Below, in pieces: positions 10,801-19,439 of a stretch of DNA of 64,000 nt. Within the stretch, counting starts at the first letter, position 1. Each line of letters begins with the position of its first letter. The notes under the pieces are model-generated. The model saw only the letters and a list, made by a program, of their open reading frames with translations, had not been told where the DNA came from and did no database searches. The position numbers and the translations under genes are program-made. Source of the stretch: Axinella damicornis (taxonomy: Eukaryota; Porifera; Demospongiae; Axinellida; Axinellidae); assembly GCA_963931865.1 (NCBI GenBank), contig OZ007507.1, forward strand, positions 5,081,148 through 5,145,147, written 5' to 3'.

Positions 10801-11208
10801 CTTCACAAACAACATTATCTTTGCAAGTCATCTGGGCCAGCTTCCTCTCCTATTATCTTACTTAATTAATCTCTGACAGCAAATCACTATCGCGCTGTTG
10901 TCTGCCACCACTCTCTGGTTAAACAGCCTCGAAGGATAATTATATGCATGAGAATCCAAAGCAGCTACGTATAGACTACCTCCAATGATGGCACCTTCTG
11001 CAGGTCAAAGGAAGCAGAAGCACCAACGACTCTATCGAAACAAAGAGAGATGAACAAAGAGTCGGCACACTACTACACCCCAATGGACTCACACAGCAAT
11101 GAGTACGATCCGGACCACATCTATGAAGTCCCAGATATCGATGGCCTGAAACCAAATGACTATGAACATATCTATGAACATATCTATGAACCTACTGCTG
11201 CTAACTGA
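1713..11208 (+). CDS. Receptor gene A: EGF-cbEGF-4xFN3-TM, 5' end missing
   Basis: First tandem paralogue of a single-pass cell-surface receptor. Exons: 1713-1805, 2006-2125, 2371-2664, 2844-3131, 3272-3466, 3655-3747, 8961-9266, 9608-9669, 10011-10486, 11004-11208. They sum, with the incoming split base, to 711 codons including TGA, and no frame break was seen. Order: EGF, calcium-binding EGF, four FN3, short cysteine exon, membrane-proximal domain, helix, tyrosine-rich tail. Most exons start and end in phase 1, as is usual for shuffled extracellular domains. The signal-peptide and EMI exons present in genes B and C are absent from the 1.7 kb to the left, so the 5' end lies outside the window or is lost. 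The intron at 3748-8960 is swollen to 5.2 kb by mobile DNA (350-390 bp in B and C). The ligand is unknown; the tail suggests SH2-domain signalling (inference). Confidence 0.8.
1876..1940 (+). pseudogene. Decayed calcium-binding EGF exon (gene A)
   Basis: After a good acceptor the frame reads DVNEC then CEQTCKSTI, the start of a calcium-binding EGF, and stops at TAA 1938-1940 before the last two cysteines. Skipping it joins the flanking phase-1 exons in frame, so it is probably not used. The equivalent sequence is broken in B and C as well. Confidence 0.75.
2006..2125 (+). CDS. Gene A exon: calcium-binding EGF domain
   Basis: A 120-nt phase 1-1 exon starting DADDC with later CEQNCNNTIGSYICSC. 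The D-x-D-D-C start and the aromatic after NTIGS fit the calcium-binding EGF pattern. All six cysteines are present. Confidence 0.85.
   Translation: MLMTAANFNSANKTVTTPLDLTSAHVTAILTLPMIYIAA
2371..2664 (+). CDS. Gene A exon: fibronectin type III repeat 1
   Basis: A 294-nt phase 1-1 exon with the FN3 hallmarks: P near the start, LSWDPP (Trp core) and LNPFTNYNCCIAT (Tyr corner). It is 6 nt longer than in gene C because of an in-frame ATCGAT insertion that adds Ile-Asp. Confidence 0.9.
2844..3131 (+). CDS. Gene A exon: fibronectin type III repeat 2
   Basis: A 288-nt phase 1-1 exon: PADPPTNVSV start, FIEWERP Trp core, LEGLSPHQLVGVEI and SVGEGPSSP end. It is nearly identical to the gene C exon at 41659-41946. 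Confidence 0.9.
3272..3747 (+). CDS. Gene A exons: fibronectin type III repeat 3 (two exons)
   Basis: FN3 repeat 3 is split between 3272-3466 (195 nt, VPTPVTALDA start, ATWGLPDV core) and 3655-3747 (93 nt, EPYVPYTIEISAVTHAGEG). The split before the Tyr corner is conserved in B and C. The second exon ends A|GTGAGT in phase 1. Confidence 0.85.
3799..3933. mobile_element. Hairpin MITE at left of the swollen gene A intron
   Basis: Inverted arms CCAGTTTTTGATCGCTTGCA (about 3820-3840) and its complement (about 3888-3910) enclose a short loop. The left end reads TAGCCTCATTCCCAGGCC, the Mutator-like family end; the right end has decayed (GGCTGCGGGA). The B intron has no such hairpin at this point. 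Confidence 0.6.
4186..5556. mobile_element. Mutator-like element with 9-bp TSD, carrying a retrotransposon
   Basis: Ends are TAGCCTCGTACCCAGGCC and GGCCTGGGTACGAGGCTA, flanked on both sides by the 9-mer GCTTTAGCC (4177-4185 and 5557-5565). The inverted ends extend roughly 130 bp: CAGTCAGC/GCTGAGC, GGCAGAATTCCCG and CCTGGTGACA recur in reverse on the right. The left arm is interrupted at about 4216-4282 by a further small hairpin (GTAGTCTCGCGGGCC and complement). The interior is occupied by the non-LTR insertion at 4570-5454. Genes B and C lack the element. Confidence 0.8.
4570..5454 (+). mobile_element. 5'-truncated non-LTR retrotransposon, RT C-terminal part
   Basis: About 180 codons encode the C-terminal part of a CR1/jockey-type reverse transcriptase: KYLGVVVDKNLSW, then LVLPYLDYCSVVWHSC, ending YNSLPSSIR. 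A 1-nt shift near 5102 breaks the frame; the final SYETFKSAL stretch continues in another frame to TAG near 5160. After an AT-rich 3' UTR it ends in a (TATC)n tail. The 11-mer CTACCCGAAAT flanks it at 4559-4569 and 5455-5465 and looks like a target-site duplication. The endonuclease and catalytic YxDD part are missing, so it is a dead copy. Confidence 0.85.
5774..6195. repeat. Left copy of a ~450-bp direct repeat with internal hairpin
   Basis: From ACCACCTGCC to AGAGCATCCACTGATC this matches 8143-8615. It contains a strong stem near 6046-6147: TCCATCAAACTTCAAAGAGC and CCTGCTCGCTATTAT pair with ATAATAGCGAGCAG and GCTTGATGGA. Both copies lie inside the gene A intron. Confidence 0.75.
6785..7000 (+). 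pseudogene. Frameshifted SAM-like domain fragment
   Basis: Coding-like pieces in shifted frames read FCDYLLEVKGFHSDVVTSF, then GAKFLDLSEEDLEDQDLVP and VVGDRVDVL, then KLLVNVKEGKSSSC. The FLDLSEEDL plus GDRV pattern resembles a sterile-alpha-motif domain. At least two frameshifts are needed to join the pieces, so it is a relic. Its origin (host gene or element) is unknown. Confidence 0.4.
7031..7228. repeat. Degenerate tandem repeat, GTGTGAAGACGCCTGTGTTT unit
   Basis: About two and a half copies of a roughly 80-105-bp unit (GTGTGAAGACGCCTGTG, CAGAGCCTTCTGCC, GTATTGGTAAAGTGTTTGAA). It is followed at 7241-7275 by a GC-rich inverted repeat (GGGCGCGCGGC/GCCGCGCGCGG). Confidence 0.6.
7352..7812. 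repeat. 22-bp minisatellite (TGTATCTGTACACATGCATGGG)
   Basis: About 21 head-to-tail copies of a 22-bp unit in two main forms: TGTATCTGTACACATGCATGGG and TGTATCGTTACACGTGCATGGG, plus TGTCTC variants. Because 22 is not a multiple of 3, all plus-strand frames stay open as artefactual repeat peptides (VHMHGCIC). It lies in the gene A intron and is absent from B and C. Confidence 0.9.
7820..8115 (+). other. Coding-like relic after the minisatellite
   Basis: A stretch reading AKRAVCDCRHAFACKRRACC, then basic KKTTKRRRAFECEEV, stops at TGA near 8003; the same frame continues LATEGHRRALNRRTLSLLMK. It is cysteine and arginine rich and interrupted. I do not recognise it; it may be a decayed transposon gene. 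Confidence 0.25.
8143..8720. repeat. Right copy of the ~450-bp direct repeat, hairpin extended
   Basis: Matches 5774-6195 through CCACTGATC, then adds tandem inverted segments (GCTATTATCCAGTTCAGAAC and complement) to 8700. The two copies bracket about 1.95 kb holding the SAM-like relic and the 22-bp array. Confidence 0.7.
8961..9266 (+). CDS. Gene A exon: fibronectin type III repeat 4
   Basis: A 306-nt phase 1-1 exon starting PDVPAIVNINRASATEIRV, with VIWNKL as Trp core and LDPRLEYCVAIAASTVAG as Tyr corner. It ends CCTT|GTAAGT. Length is identical in B and C. Confidence 0.9.
9608..9669 (+). CDS. Gene A exon: short juxtamembrane exon
   Basis: A 62-nt exon, phase 1 to 0, encoding SNSLFQVHLSGIHKCTEWV. 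The equivalent C exon (44012-44073) has the same length; B has a 2-nt insertion here. Confidence 0.75.
10011..10486 (+). CDS. Gene A exon: membrane-proximal domain and TM helix
   Basis: Encodes about 100 residues with spaced cysteines (CNCD, LVCNP, AECLVD, DTEC) and the ordered stretch LQAWVLDKPTVVVQGVQL. Then comes a Gly-rich start to a hydrophobic helix (GGLLVIVVLVVIIVVAVFI) and a KKKR stop-transfer. It ends CCAA|GTAAGC in phase 2. The in-frame TAA is intronic. Confidence 0.85.
11004..11208 (+). CDS. Gene A terminal exon: tyrosine-rich cytoplasmic tail
   Basis: The last exon encodes SAHYYTPMDSHSNEYDP, then HIYEVPD and NDYEHIYEHIYEP, ending TGA 11206-11208. YTPM fits the YxxM motif that binds PI3-kinase p85 SH2 domains; YEVP and YEHI are other candidate SH2 sites. 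The role is inferred from motif only. Confidence 0.8.
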
Positions 11209-11954
11209 TTCATTTGTTACATGCAGTATGCAAGAATTATTGTGCATTCAATTTGAGTTATTTTATTGTGTAGTTTAGTTGTAGCTAGCTGTGTTGAACT
11301 ACAGATTTTCTGTAGCACTGTTTTGATTGCCAGAATAATAATGTGTTGTGAATGCAATACTAGTGATGTGGTGGTGTAGTAGGTATATTAAGTTTGGTGT
11401 GTATGCCCCTTGTGGGCTCTCGAATGAACTTTCACTTTGACCTTGTGACAACCCGGGTTCAGCAGTGTGTGTTGTACACATGTTCCCTGCTGGGTGATAG
11501 CACATAATGAACAGTGCAACATGTAATGCGTTATGCACATGCATGCGCAAAGGGTACTTGTTGACTCGACTTTGACTTGACTGGAAGTAATGAATTAGCA
11601 CAGAGTCATTACAGTGATTCCTGTGCGAATTTGCACTGAGTCCATATATGCACTATTAGGAAGAAATAACCAGGGTAGGGACTAGGAAATAATTAGCACA
11701 CACTCAGCCAACATCGCGGTTTACTAGTCAATCAGAGAATTTGTGTTTTGCTAACTAAATCTCATAAGGTTACTAAAATGTACCTTAGTTTCATTAACCG
11801 GTGATTTTAATAATTATACTTACACAGTGTTTAGTAACTTTTAGCTGCAGGGGGAGTTCATATAATTTAACAGTGATAACAAACAGTCCAACCTACAACA
11901 TAAGCTGATGGGATGACTGTCCTTGCATGCAACTAATGCAGCTACTAATTCTAT

Positions 11955-12005
11955 TAGCCTCATTCCCAGGCACTCCCAATTACCGAGCGCCTGGGAACGA
12001 GGCTA
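11955..12005. mobile_element. 51-bp Mutator-like MITE (left arm)
   Basis: TAGCCTCATTCCCAGGC ... GCCTGGGAACGAGGCTA, flanked by TAATTCTAT and TAATTGTAT (9 bp, one mismatch). It is essentially two terminal repeats joined by a 17-bp centre. Confidence 0.8.
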
Positions 12006-12683
12006 TAATTGTATATCATATCATCAAATCTGCTTATCTAAAAGCGCAAGTTTTATCAACATTGCACTCAGGTTGCATAGTTATATAATGCAACCGTATA
12101 AACACTTCGCAATGGGGGGTGGGGAGTTCGAATTTGTCATTCGAGCCAAGAGAGACTACGCTCTTGATACAGCTACCAACTTTACAGCAATGTTGCAAGT
12201 TGATTGTAGCTTGACTTGAAGATTAGCCAAGTGTCAGCACAGTATAGACCCATGCATGTATTTGCTTTATTAAGCACAGAAGTCTATCAGTGAAGTCCAA
12301 CTCTACCTCTCAAAAAGTGGAAAAACATGGGGAAATTACCCCTCCTCATGCAGGCCTATCACATGGGTAATGGCATTTTCGCTTGTTTCTTTCTTCTTCA
12401 AGAGGTGGAGTATAGCTACACAACATGCCATCATGATTTAATTGAGACTACGTTTAGCCCGCAAGGGCCATCACAATGACACATGTACATCAATGGTACA
12501 GCGGTACAAAATATAAATGTAGCTATGAAAATAATTATGGTTGTCACATGTACGTCATGCTTCTGAGCATGTGCAGTAGTTATCATTGAGCATGCCCCCT
12601 GACATTTCAAGTTTACAGGTTACATGTTAGCATAAGCAGATTTGATTTTAGTGCCAAATTAAAGTGGATATGATATAGAATTA

Positions 12684-12734
12684 TAGCCTCGTTCCCAGGC
12701 GCTCGGTAATTGGGAGCGCATGGGAACGAGGCTA
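12684..12734. mobile_element. 51-bp Mutator-like MITE (right arm)
   Basis: TAGCCTCGTTCCCAGGC ... CATGGGAACGAGGCTA with perfect 9-bp flanks ATAGAATTA, which is the complement of the left-arm TAATTCTAT. It is therefore the same insertion copied by the inverted duplication. Confidence 0.85.
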
Positions 12735-13649
12735 ATAGAATTAGTAGCTACATTAGTTGCATGCAAGGACAGTCATCCCATCAGCTTATGTTGTAGGTTG
12801 GACTGTTTGTTATCACTGTTATATATGAACTCCCCTTGCAGCTAAAAGTAAACACTGTGTAATTATATGTATAGTGAAATCACCAGTATAAATGAAACTA
12901 AGGTACATTGCTATTGCTATGTCATGTAGCTATCCTTTGCAAGGCCTAATATTGTTATAAAAACGACAAGTATGAAGTATGCATACAACAAGAAATGATT
13001 GCAACAGTACACCATAAAACACATTAATACTAGGTGAGTAATATATAGCTACTGCAAGAAAAGAGAAATAAAATGCATTTGTGAAGAGTCTGTGGTTGCA
13101 AGATGGTGAGATGGTGAGCATGTCTTGTGCAGTAATTGGTACATGTTCTAAACAATAGCTGCATGAAGTCAACAAACCCATGAATGCATGATCTTGTACA
13201 GATGGCACATTTTAAGTAGTCGTCTTCTCTCAGAGAGCAGAGAAATGTTCATTCAGTGACTCACATCCCATGACCTGGTGTAGACCCTGCAGGCAAATCT
13301 CTGTACACAGTGTAGCTACAGCCTCAAGAGCATTTATGCATGTCCTCGGTCAGGCGAGGGTCTCAAACTGGGACAGCATTATTCAAGATGAGGATGCTGC
13401 ATACACTGCTGCCATTAATTTTCTGTGAGTTCCATTGTGTGTACATGCATCTGCGCTGCTCATAATTGCCATAATGGGTTGCAACTCTAGCATGTGAAGA
13501 GCTGAAGGAGGTGGGGTGCAAGGCTGATTGACCAGAGGGATGTTGTAGGCCGGGTTGGACCTTACTGTCACTAGATACAGCCCATAGGGTGTGGTGACTG
13601 CAGTCCGGGGTCAGTGTATAATTCCATTACCTAAACTTGGAATTTCGAC

Positions 13650-14210
13650 AATTGAGACACATTATTCTTTGGATAGATATACTCCCTCAACAAATTTTGG
13701 GGTTTAGTTCCAATTTCCAATTTCCTATAGGTTTACCAATTGTTGGATGTCTATCTTTAGCTACCAACTTTGGACTTTGATTCCAATTTCATGATTTTTG
13801 CTAGTCACTACTCAAGAAATCCTGAATAACAATTTGAAGGCCATGCACCACCTGCCAAGGTGCTGACTACTGCCCTCAGATTGGTCAAGGTGGGTGGTGC
13901 CACATGCTATATAATATTCACCAGACCTTTTCCTCATGAGAGGGGGGTCTGGGCATGAGACTAACTACATGCCAATCAATATAGCATGCAGCCCCGCCCA
14001 CTTCATCAATTGGCCTCTTAACAGGAAGTGTGTGGCCTTCAAATCATAGCAATCTCCGAATCAAAATCCAATGTCGGAATCAAATTCCAGTCAAGAAAAT
14101 TACAAGTTGAAATCAAAAATCTAGAAATCTGTAAGCCTAGCAAATTGGAAATTGGAACCAAATTCCAAAATTTGTTGAGGCAGTATAGAAATTTGAAGAA
14201 TAATGAGCAA
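13650..14210. repeat. Inverted repeat, gene B upstream region
   Basis: CCTCAACAAATTTTGG and CCAATTTCCAATTT near 13690-13730 are the complement of AAATTGGAAATTGG and CCAAAATTTGTTGAGG near 14140-14180, with longer diverged arms. The matching region upstream of gene C (36650-36830) has one arm only. Confidence 0.65.
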
Positions 14211-16020
14211 AGTACGAGAAATCAAGTTTGGGTGGATTACATGGGTCTAGGACCTAAGCTCCTTCCACCTCTGCCACTGTTTCTCCTTCCACACTCTCTA
14301 TGCTCCCTCCAAATAACAACACAGTCTTCCTCTGCCCTCCAATACTAATCTAGCCACCCTTCTCTCCCCTCCATCTGTGATAGCTATGAGTTTCAGCTTA
14401 AGTCAGTGTCAAGGAGGTTCTGTGTGAGCAAGGTGTGGGTCAGGGGGAGGTGGAAAGTTCACCCAAAGGGTGAAAGCAGCATGGTCATATTTGGGCTTGA
14501 TGTTTAGTCAGAGCCAGGTTGGCCGTTTTGATTCATAAATGGACCTAGACAATTTCAGCAATCATCTATCTATCTATCTATCTAGCTAGCTAGAGCTGAG
14601 TGGGTATAGTAAGAGTCATGCAGTACTTGAGTGCATGCTGAACGGTGCGCTGATAGTCCTGATTTACATAGCTACATTCATGAGTAGCTGCAGCCAAGCA
14701 AAACCCATAACCTCTTTTGAGGATCTACTTGAAGCCTATAAATACATTTAACACTCTATTAAGCGTGAGGAGCAAGTTGCTGTGCGTACTTGCGCAAGAG
14801 CATTGTGAATGAGACAATTTCTTTAGCAAAATTATACTTTATCTGTCACTTAATTAGCTATTGGCCTTTGTATGTTTGTGTCTCGTGCTCCATGAGGGCA
14901 TTATCGATCAACCTTGAACCTTTGAGACGTATGTACGTACGTACCACGTACCTATGCATCCAGCATTGTGTCTCGGTACTTCAGTGCCGAGACAAAAAGA
15001 GGTGTAGCTAGCTAGGATGTGTACTGATGATAGGACAGAGCCTGAGTTGAGGACTAGAGAGACTCTCACTCGATCTACCAGTTGCACCACCACACCATAA
15101 TATAGTACATGTATCAACTAGAAAGTGTCCCACTGATGCCTCTGGGTATAGGGTTGGGCGGATGAGCATGATGCTACTATAGCTATTATTTCTGCATAGC
15201 TAATGCCAGCGTCATGCTCATCCGCCCAACCCTATACCCAGAGGCATCCGTGGGACACTTTCTAGTTGATACATGTACATAAGAGTATATGTGTGGTGGT
15301 GCAACTGGTAGATCGAGTGAGAGTCTCTCTAGTCCTCAACTCAGGCTCTGTCCTATCATCAGTACACATCCTAGCTAGCTATCCCTCTTTTTGTCGAGTC
15401 TCAGGTTTTGAGCATATAAAGTCTGCTACGTAGGCTGGTCGTCATCAGTCCCAGTCCTTGAAGTATCTCATCCCCATTCCTGGGGGCCTGGGCCCATGGA
15501 TGGTATATAGATCCTGACAGTGCAGCTGTGGAATGCCAGGAGAGTCTGGAGCTCGAGGGTCATGTGTGCTTTTGAAAAGCACTGACGAAAGTGACGATGC
15601 TATTTACGTCAGTGATACGGACAGTATGCAGCAGGTGACTGATTGAATAATGGAGCAAATTTTAGGCATAATGGGTACAATTTTGAGCCCAACCCTACCT
15701 CTGCTCTGGGCCTCTCGGTCGTTTTTAGCCGTAGCTAGCTCCACCGCAGTCCCTATACCTCTGCTCTGGGCCTCTCGGTCGTTTTTAGCCGTAGCTAGCT
15801 CCACCGCTGTAGCCATTGATGGACAGATGAAAACTTGCCGTCTTCGCTGCCGTATGCATGGGGCAACCTGTATCCATTGAACTTGAAGAGGTAGGCAACA
15901 GTATGGAATGATGACCAATGCATGACGTAAGATTGTAATTACGCCGTTGTACACGTACACATCAACGCACACGACCTGCGCAAAACGGTTTCCATTAAAT
16001 TTTGTCTGGGAGGAGCTGAA
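14210..16020. repeat. Segmental duplication, copy upstream of gene B
   Basis: Matches 36830-39540 in order: TATC microsatellite (14570-14585 versus 37210-37235), GCATGCTGAACGGTGCGCTG, ATTATCGATCAACCTT, CCCATTCCTGGGGGCCTGG, GGCCTCTCGGTCGTTTTTAG, and the gene 5' end. In this copy a 60-bp segment (CCTCTGCTCTGGGCCTCTCG...) is tandemly doubled at 15698-15806. Confidence 0.8.
14989..15401. repeat. Near-perfect palindrome, ~185-bp arms
   Basis: The left arm (about 14989-15170) and right arm (about 15213-15401) are nearly exact reverse complements around a 42-bp centre, sharing GATAGGACAGAGCCTGAG, TCACTCGATCTACCAG and GGGTTGGGCGGATGAGC. The paralogous site upstream of gene C (about 37640-37840) has a single arm. 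The arms differ at only a few bases, so this looks recent or homogenised. Confidence 0.9.
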
Positions 16021-16023
16021 GCA

Positions 16024-16474
16024 ATGGCGACTTTAGCTAGCTACCTAGCAGTAACAGCTGTGATGGCTTTCGTACTCTGCCAGGACTGTCAGGCTCAGTC
16101 AACTGGGTACGTTAAGATTAAGTTGATGATTGTGCCGCGGTATTGTGACCTTTTGTATGACTGCAGAGCCTATTACACAATGACGAGCCAGACAGAGGGC
16201 TACACGGCCTTGCACACATCATCGTATACTGACTCCTACTAGTGTGGATTTTGGGATTGGTCAAGGTGTTACAGGTGCTTAACGTGTACAATTCACATCA
16301 GAGCTATACAAGTAGCTATAGCTAGTTTTCATGTCATGATGGCTTCAATCCCTTCACAAAACTTCAGGACAAGGTACCGTCAATCAACTACTACTAACTA
16401 TCGTGCAGTGTACAGGTCAACGTTTGCCTGCAGTACTGGTTACCAACAAGTTGGCAGTACTCTGTCTTGTGAAC
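16024..16474 (+). pseudogene. Gene B signal peptide and EMI exons, nonsense-broken
   Basis: Exon 1 begins MATLASYLAVTAVMAFVLC, a signal peptide followed by QDCQAQ. Gene C reads on through SYTDYYSCGIW; here SYTDSY is followed by TAG (16240-16242) with the frame otherwise open to donor AG|GTGCTT. Exon 2 (16368-16474) encodes RTRYRQSTTTNYRAVYRS and FACSTGYQ, where gene C has FACCAGYQ, so one of the paired EMI cysteines is lost. Confidence 0.8.
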
Positions 16475-16907
16475 GTAAGTTCACATTAATTACACAATTG
16501 CATCTCGGTTTATAATGAATAATAATTATTAGACTGTCATACATTACAAAAATGCCTGGACTGTGTCACTAGATGCGGCATAGCTATACACTTCCAAAGA
16601 GGAAGATAGCACATTAGTTTACACCATGCATCATGACCTTAGTATGCAGTTGGCTATTGCCGTTACTCATATTTATCATACACCTACGTTTGAATAATGT
16701 ACAGCAGTCAATGGAAAAGCCTGGTACGCAAGCGCAGTATTTTGTACTGTTGGTCACGTGAAAAATCCGTATTAGTACGAGGTATCCCGCAGCTCTTATC
16801 AAAGACTTAATCTGAGTGGTCAAAACCGCAAATTTTAGTCACATGAAACACGATCAAAGTAAGGAAACGATTGGACGGATCACGCGATCATCCCCGCCCC
16901 ACATTTA

Positions 16908-18057
16908 ATAGATAAGCAACACAATAGCAACACTAATACAATAGATGCGCAACACCAATGCAGTAGATAGGCAACACCAGGCAACACCAATGCAGTAGAT
17001 AAGCAACACCAGGCAACACCAATGCAGGAGATAGGCAACACCAACGCAGGAGATAGGCAACACCAATGCAGTAGATAGGCAACACCAATGCAGGAGATAG
17101 GCAACACCAATGCAGGAGATAGGCAACACCAATACAGTAAATGGCAACACCAATGCAGTTAATGGCAACACCAATACAGTTAATGGCAACACCAATGCAG
17201 TTAATGGCAACACCAATACAGTTAATGGCAACACCAATGCAGTTAATGGCAACACCAATGCAGTTAATGGCAACACCAATGCAGTTAATGGCAACACCAA
17301 TACAGTAGATAGGCAACACCAAATGCAGTTAATGGCAACACCAATGCAGTTAATGGCAACACCAATACAGTAGATAGGCAACACCAATGCAGTAAATGGC
17401 AACACCAATGCAGTAAATGGCAACACCAATGCAGGAGATAGGCAACACCAATACAGTTAATGGCAACACCAATACAGTAGATAGGCAACACCAATACAGT
17501 TAATGGCAACACCAATGCAGTTAATGGCAACACCAATACAGTAGATAGGCAACACCAATGCAGTTAATGGCAACACCAATACAGTAGATAGGCAACACCA
17601 ATACAGTTAATGGCAACACCAATACAGTTAATGGCAACACCAATGCAGTTAATGGCAACACCAATGCAGTTAATGGCAACACCAATACAGTAGATAGGCA
17701 ACACCAATGCAGTTAATGGCAACACCAATACAGTTAATGGCAACACCAATACAGTAGATAGGCAACACCAATGCAGTTAATGGCAACACCAATGCAGTTA
17801 ATGGCAACACCAATACAGTAGATAGGCAACACCAATGCAGTTAATGGCAACACCAATACAGTAGATAGGCAACACCAATGCAGTTAATGGCAACACCAAT
17901 GCAGTTAATGGCAACACCAATACAGTAGATAGGCAACACCAATGCAGTAAATGGCAACACCAATACAGTAGATAGGCAACACCAATACAGTTAACGGCAA
18001 CACCAATACAGTAGATAGGCAACACCAATGCAGGAGATAGGCAACACCAATACAGTA
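16908..18057. repeat. 1.15-kb minisatellite, GGCAACACCAATRCAGT units
   Basis: More than 50 units built from a core GGCAACACCAATGCAGT or ...ATACAGT with two spacers: TAAT (21-bp unit) or AGATA (22-bp unit). Blocks of like units alternate in a loose higher-order pattern. Artefactual repeat ORFs run in both directions (NGNTNAV, CIGVAIN). The array begins the swollen part of gene B intron 2. A related array in opposite orientation is at 26653-26883. Confidence 0.9.
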
Positions 18058-18059
18058 CA

Positions 18060-19430
18060 ATGGTTTCCATGGAAACCTGGATATAAGTTGACAAGGGTTC
18101 CGATTGATCTTTGAATTTGTCTGCATGGCAATTTTTGTAAACACCTTGTCCATTGAAACCCTGCCATTCCGGGTTGCTATGGTAACCAATGCAACATCAA
18201 GGGTGCTATAATAATAAGTACCTAACCCAATTTTTAAAAGTGGTACTGTATGTAGCTATGGTCGGTCAGTTGCAGGTGAGTAAACAGACGAACAGAACCA
18301 TTTCATCTTGAACCTATGTGGTTGTCAATGTACTTCTGTATAAGTGCAGGAAACTTAGATTTCCACTTCCAAGCTAACCAATAAAATAATTATCGGGTTT
18401 CTCATCCCCTACACAGATAAAATACCTGACGGCAGGTTGACCAATAAACCAGGAATGAAGACTGAATTGTCAGTTTTGACATCATTTCCTACTCTGTCAT
18501 TCATTTATACCCTACAACTGAAATCATTCATAATTCCCAGTGAAATTCATACAGCCTCATGCACTTTCCTACTCAATTAGTATGGACAACTGCAACAATT
18601 ACATGTTTCAGGCAGTCATTATCAACTAAGTATAGGGTTAATTATATAGAGCCCTCAAGTGCTTAAGCACCCTGGGAACCAAGGGCATGCCTGCAGATTT
18701 AGTGTTTGGGACAGATTGATACAATGTAGTGTCAGTATAGGCAGTAGGCCTTTCATTCGTACCCATTAGCTACAGTTTTAAGTTGGTACCTAGTATTCTT
18801 TATGCCATCACCAAAAAAGGTTAATGCAAACACACCAGGCCAACCGAGAGTCACGAGCCCGATTATAGACTTATTTCCACAATATTGATTATAGACTTAT
18901 TTCCACAATATTGAGGTTCCAGAGCATGACATCATGAGTTGATTAAAAAATCAAGTCAACATGCCAGCAATCAACAAATCCTCTATCCTTTTTTGTATAC
19001 TCGGTCGTGGCTAATTATGCGGATGATAATGGAAGAACAGTGGATGTTGAGAACTGGTGTAGGCAGCGAAGAATAGTGGAAGCATGCAGCAGTCTGCAGT
19101 CCTGCATGGGATTGCTGTAGTCTTCAAGCCACATGCACCTTTTACATGCACCAATAATATTAGCATCTTGAGTGCTATCATCTTGAACCTGTGGTTGTCG
19201 ACGCATGGCTGCAGGAAAACAAAGGCAACAATAATCAGCTGGCAACTTGCACTTCCCTTTCAAGCTAACAAATTGCTTCTCACCCCCTACACAGATAAAC
19301 TACCTGCAGCAGGTGTGCCAAAAACCAGAAGTGAACACTTGTCAATCAATTCCTACTATCACTTTTTGTCATTAATTTAGGCTCCAACTCTACTCCCCTT
19401 TGACCAAGAAGATGATTTTTTTTTCAGCTA
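18060..19430. other. Gene B intron, no gene seen
   Basis: AT-rich sequence without convincing coding potential. An exact 26-bp doubling (GATTATAGACTTATTTCCAC...) is at 18862-18914. CCTTTCAAGCTAACAAATTG-type segments recur near 18370, 19255 and 21845, so the block contains old duplicated repeats. Confidence 0.5.
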
Positions 19431-19439
19431 CATTAACCT

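Larger units (their letters stand above)
11788..12912. repeat. Inverted duplication, ~270-bp arms
   Basis: The left arm (about 11788-12060) and right arm (about 12634-12912) are reverse complements, sharing CCTACAACATAAGCTGATGG, CTTGCATGCAACTAATG and a 51-bp MITE each. The spacer is about 575 bp. Downstream of gene B the same sequence occurs once (36050-36200), so the inversion arose in the A copy. Confidence 0.85.
11209..13600. other. Gene A-B spacer, left part
   Basis: No gene seen. Sequence at 11400-12120 matches 35780-36260 downstream of gene B (GTGGGCTCTCGAATGAACTT, CCTACAACATAAGCTGATG), showing that the duplication unit includes the 3' flank. It contains the large inverted duplication described separately. 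12913-13600 shows only AT-rich unique sequence and a possible decayed MITE end near 13345. Confidence 0.6.

Noticed and set aside
15280..15360. tRNA-like or SINE promoter (TGGTGGTGCAACTGGTAGATCG)
   Set aside because: It resembles box A but has no convincing box B or foldable cloverleaf. It is better explained as part of the palindrome arm.
16240..16242. TAG in gene B as programmed readthrough
   Set aside because: Gene B has several other frameshifts, so simple decay explains the stop codon.
16880..18189. Minus- and plus-strand repeat ORFs (CIGVAIN, NGNTNAV) as membrane or repeat proteins
   Set aside because: Artefacts of the 21-22-bp minisatellite, open in several frames on both strands.
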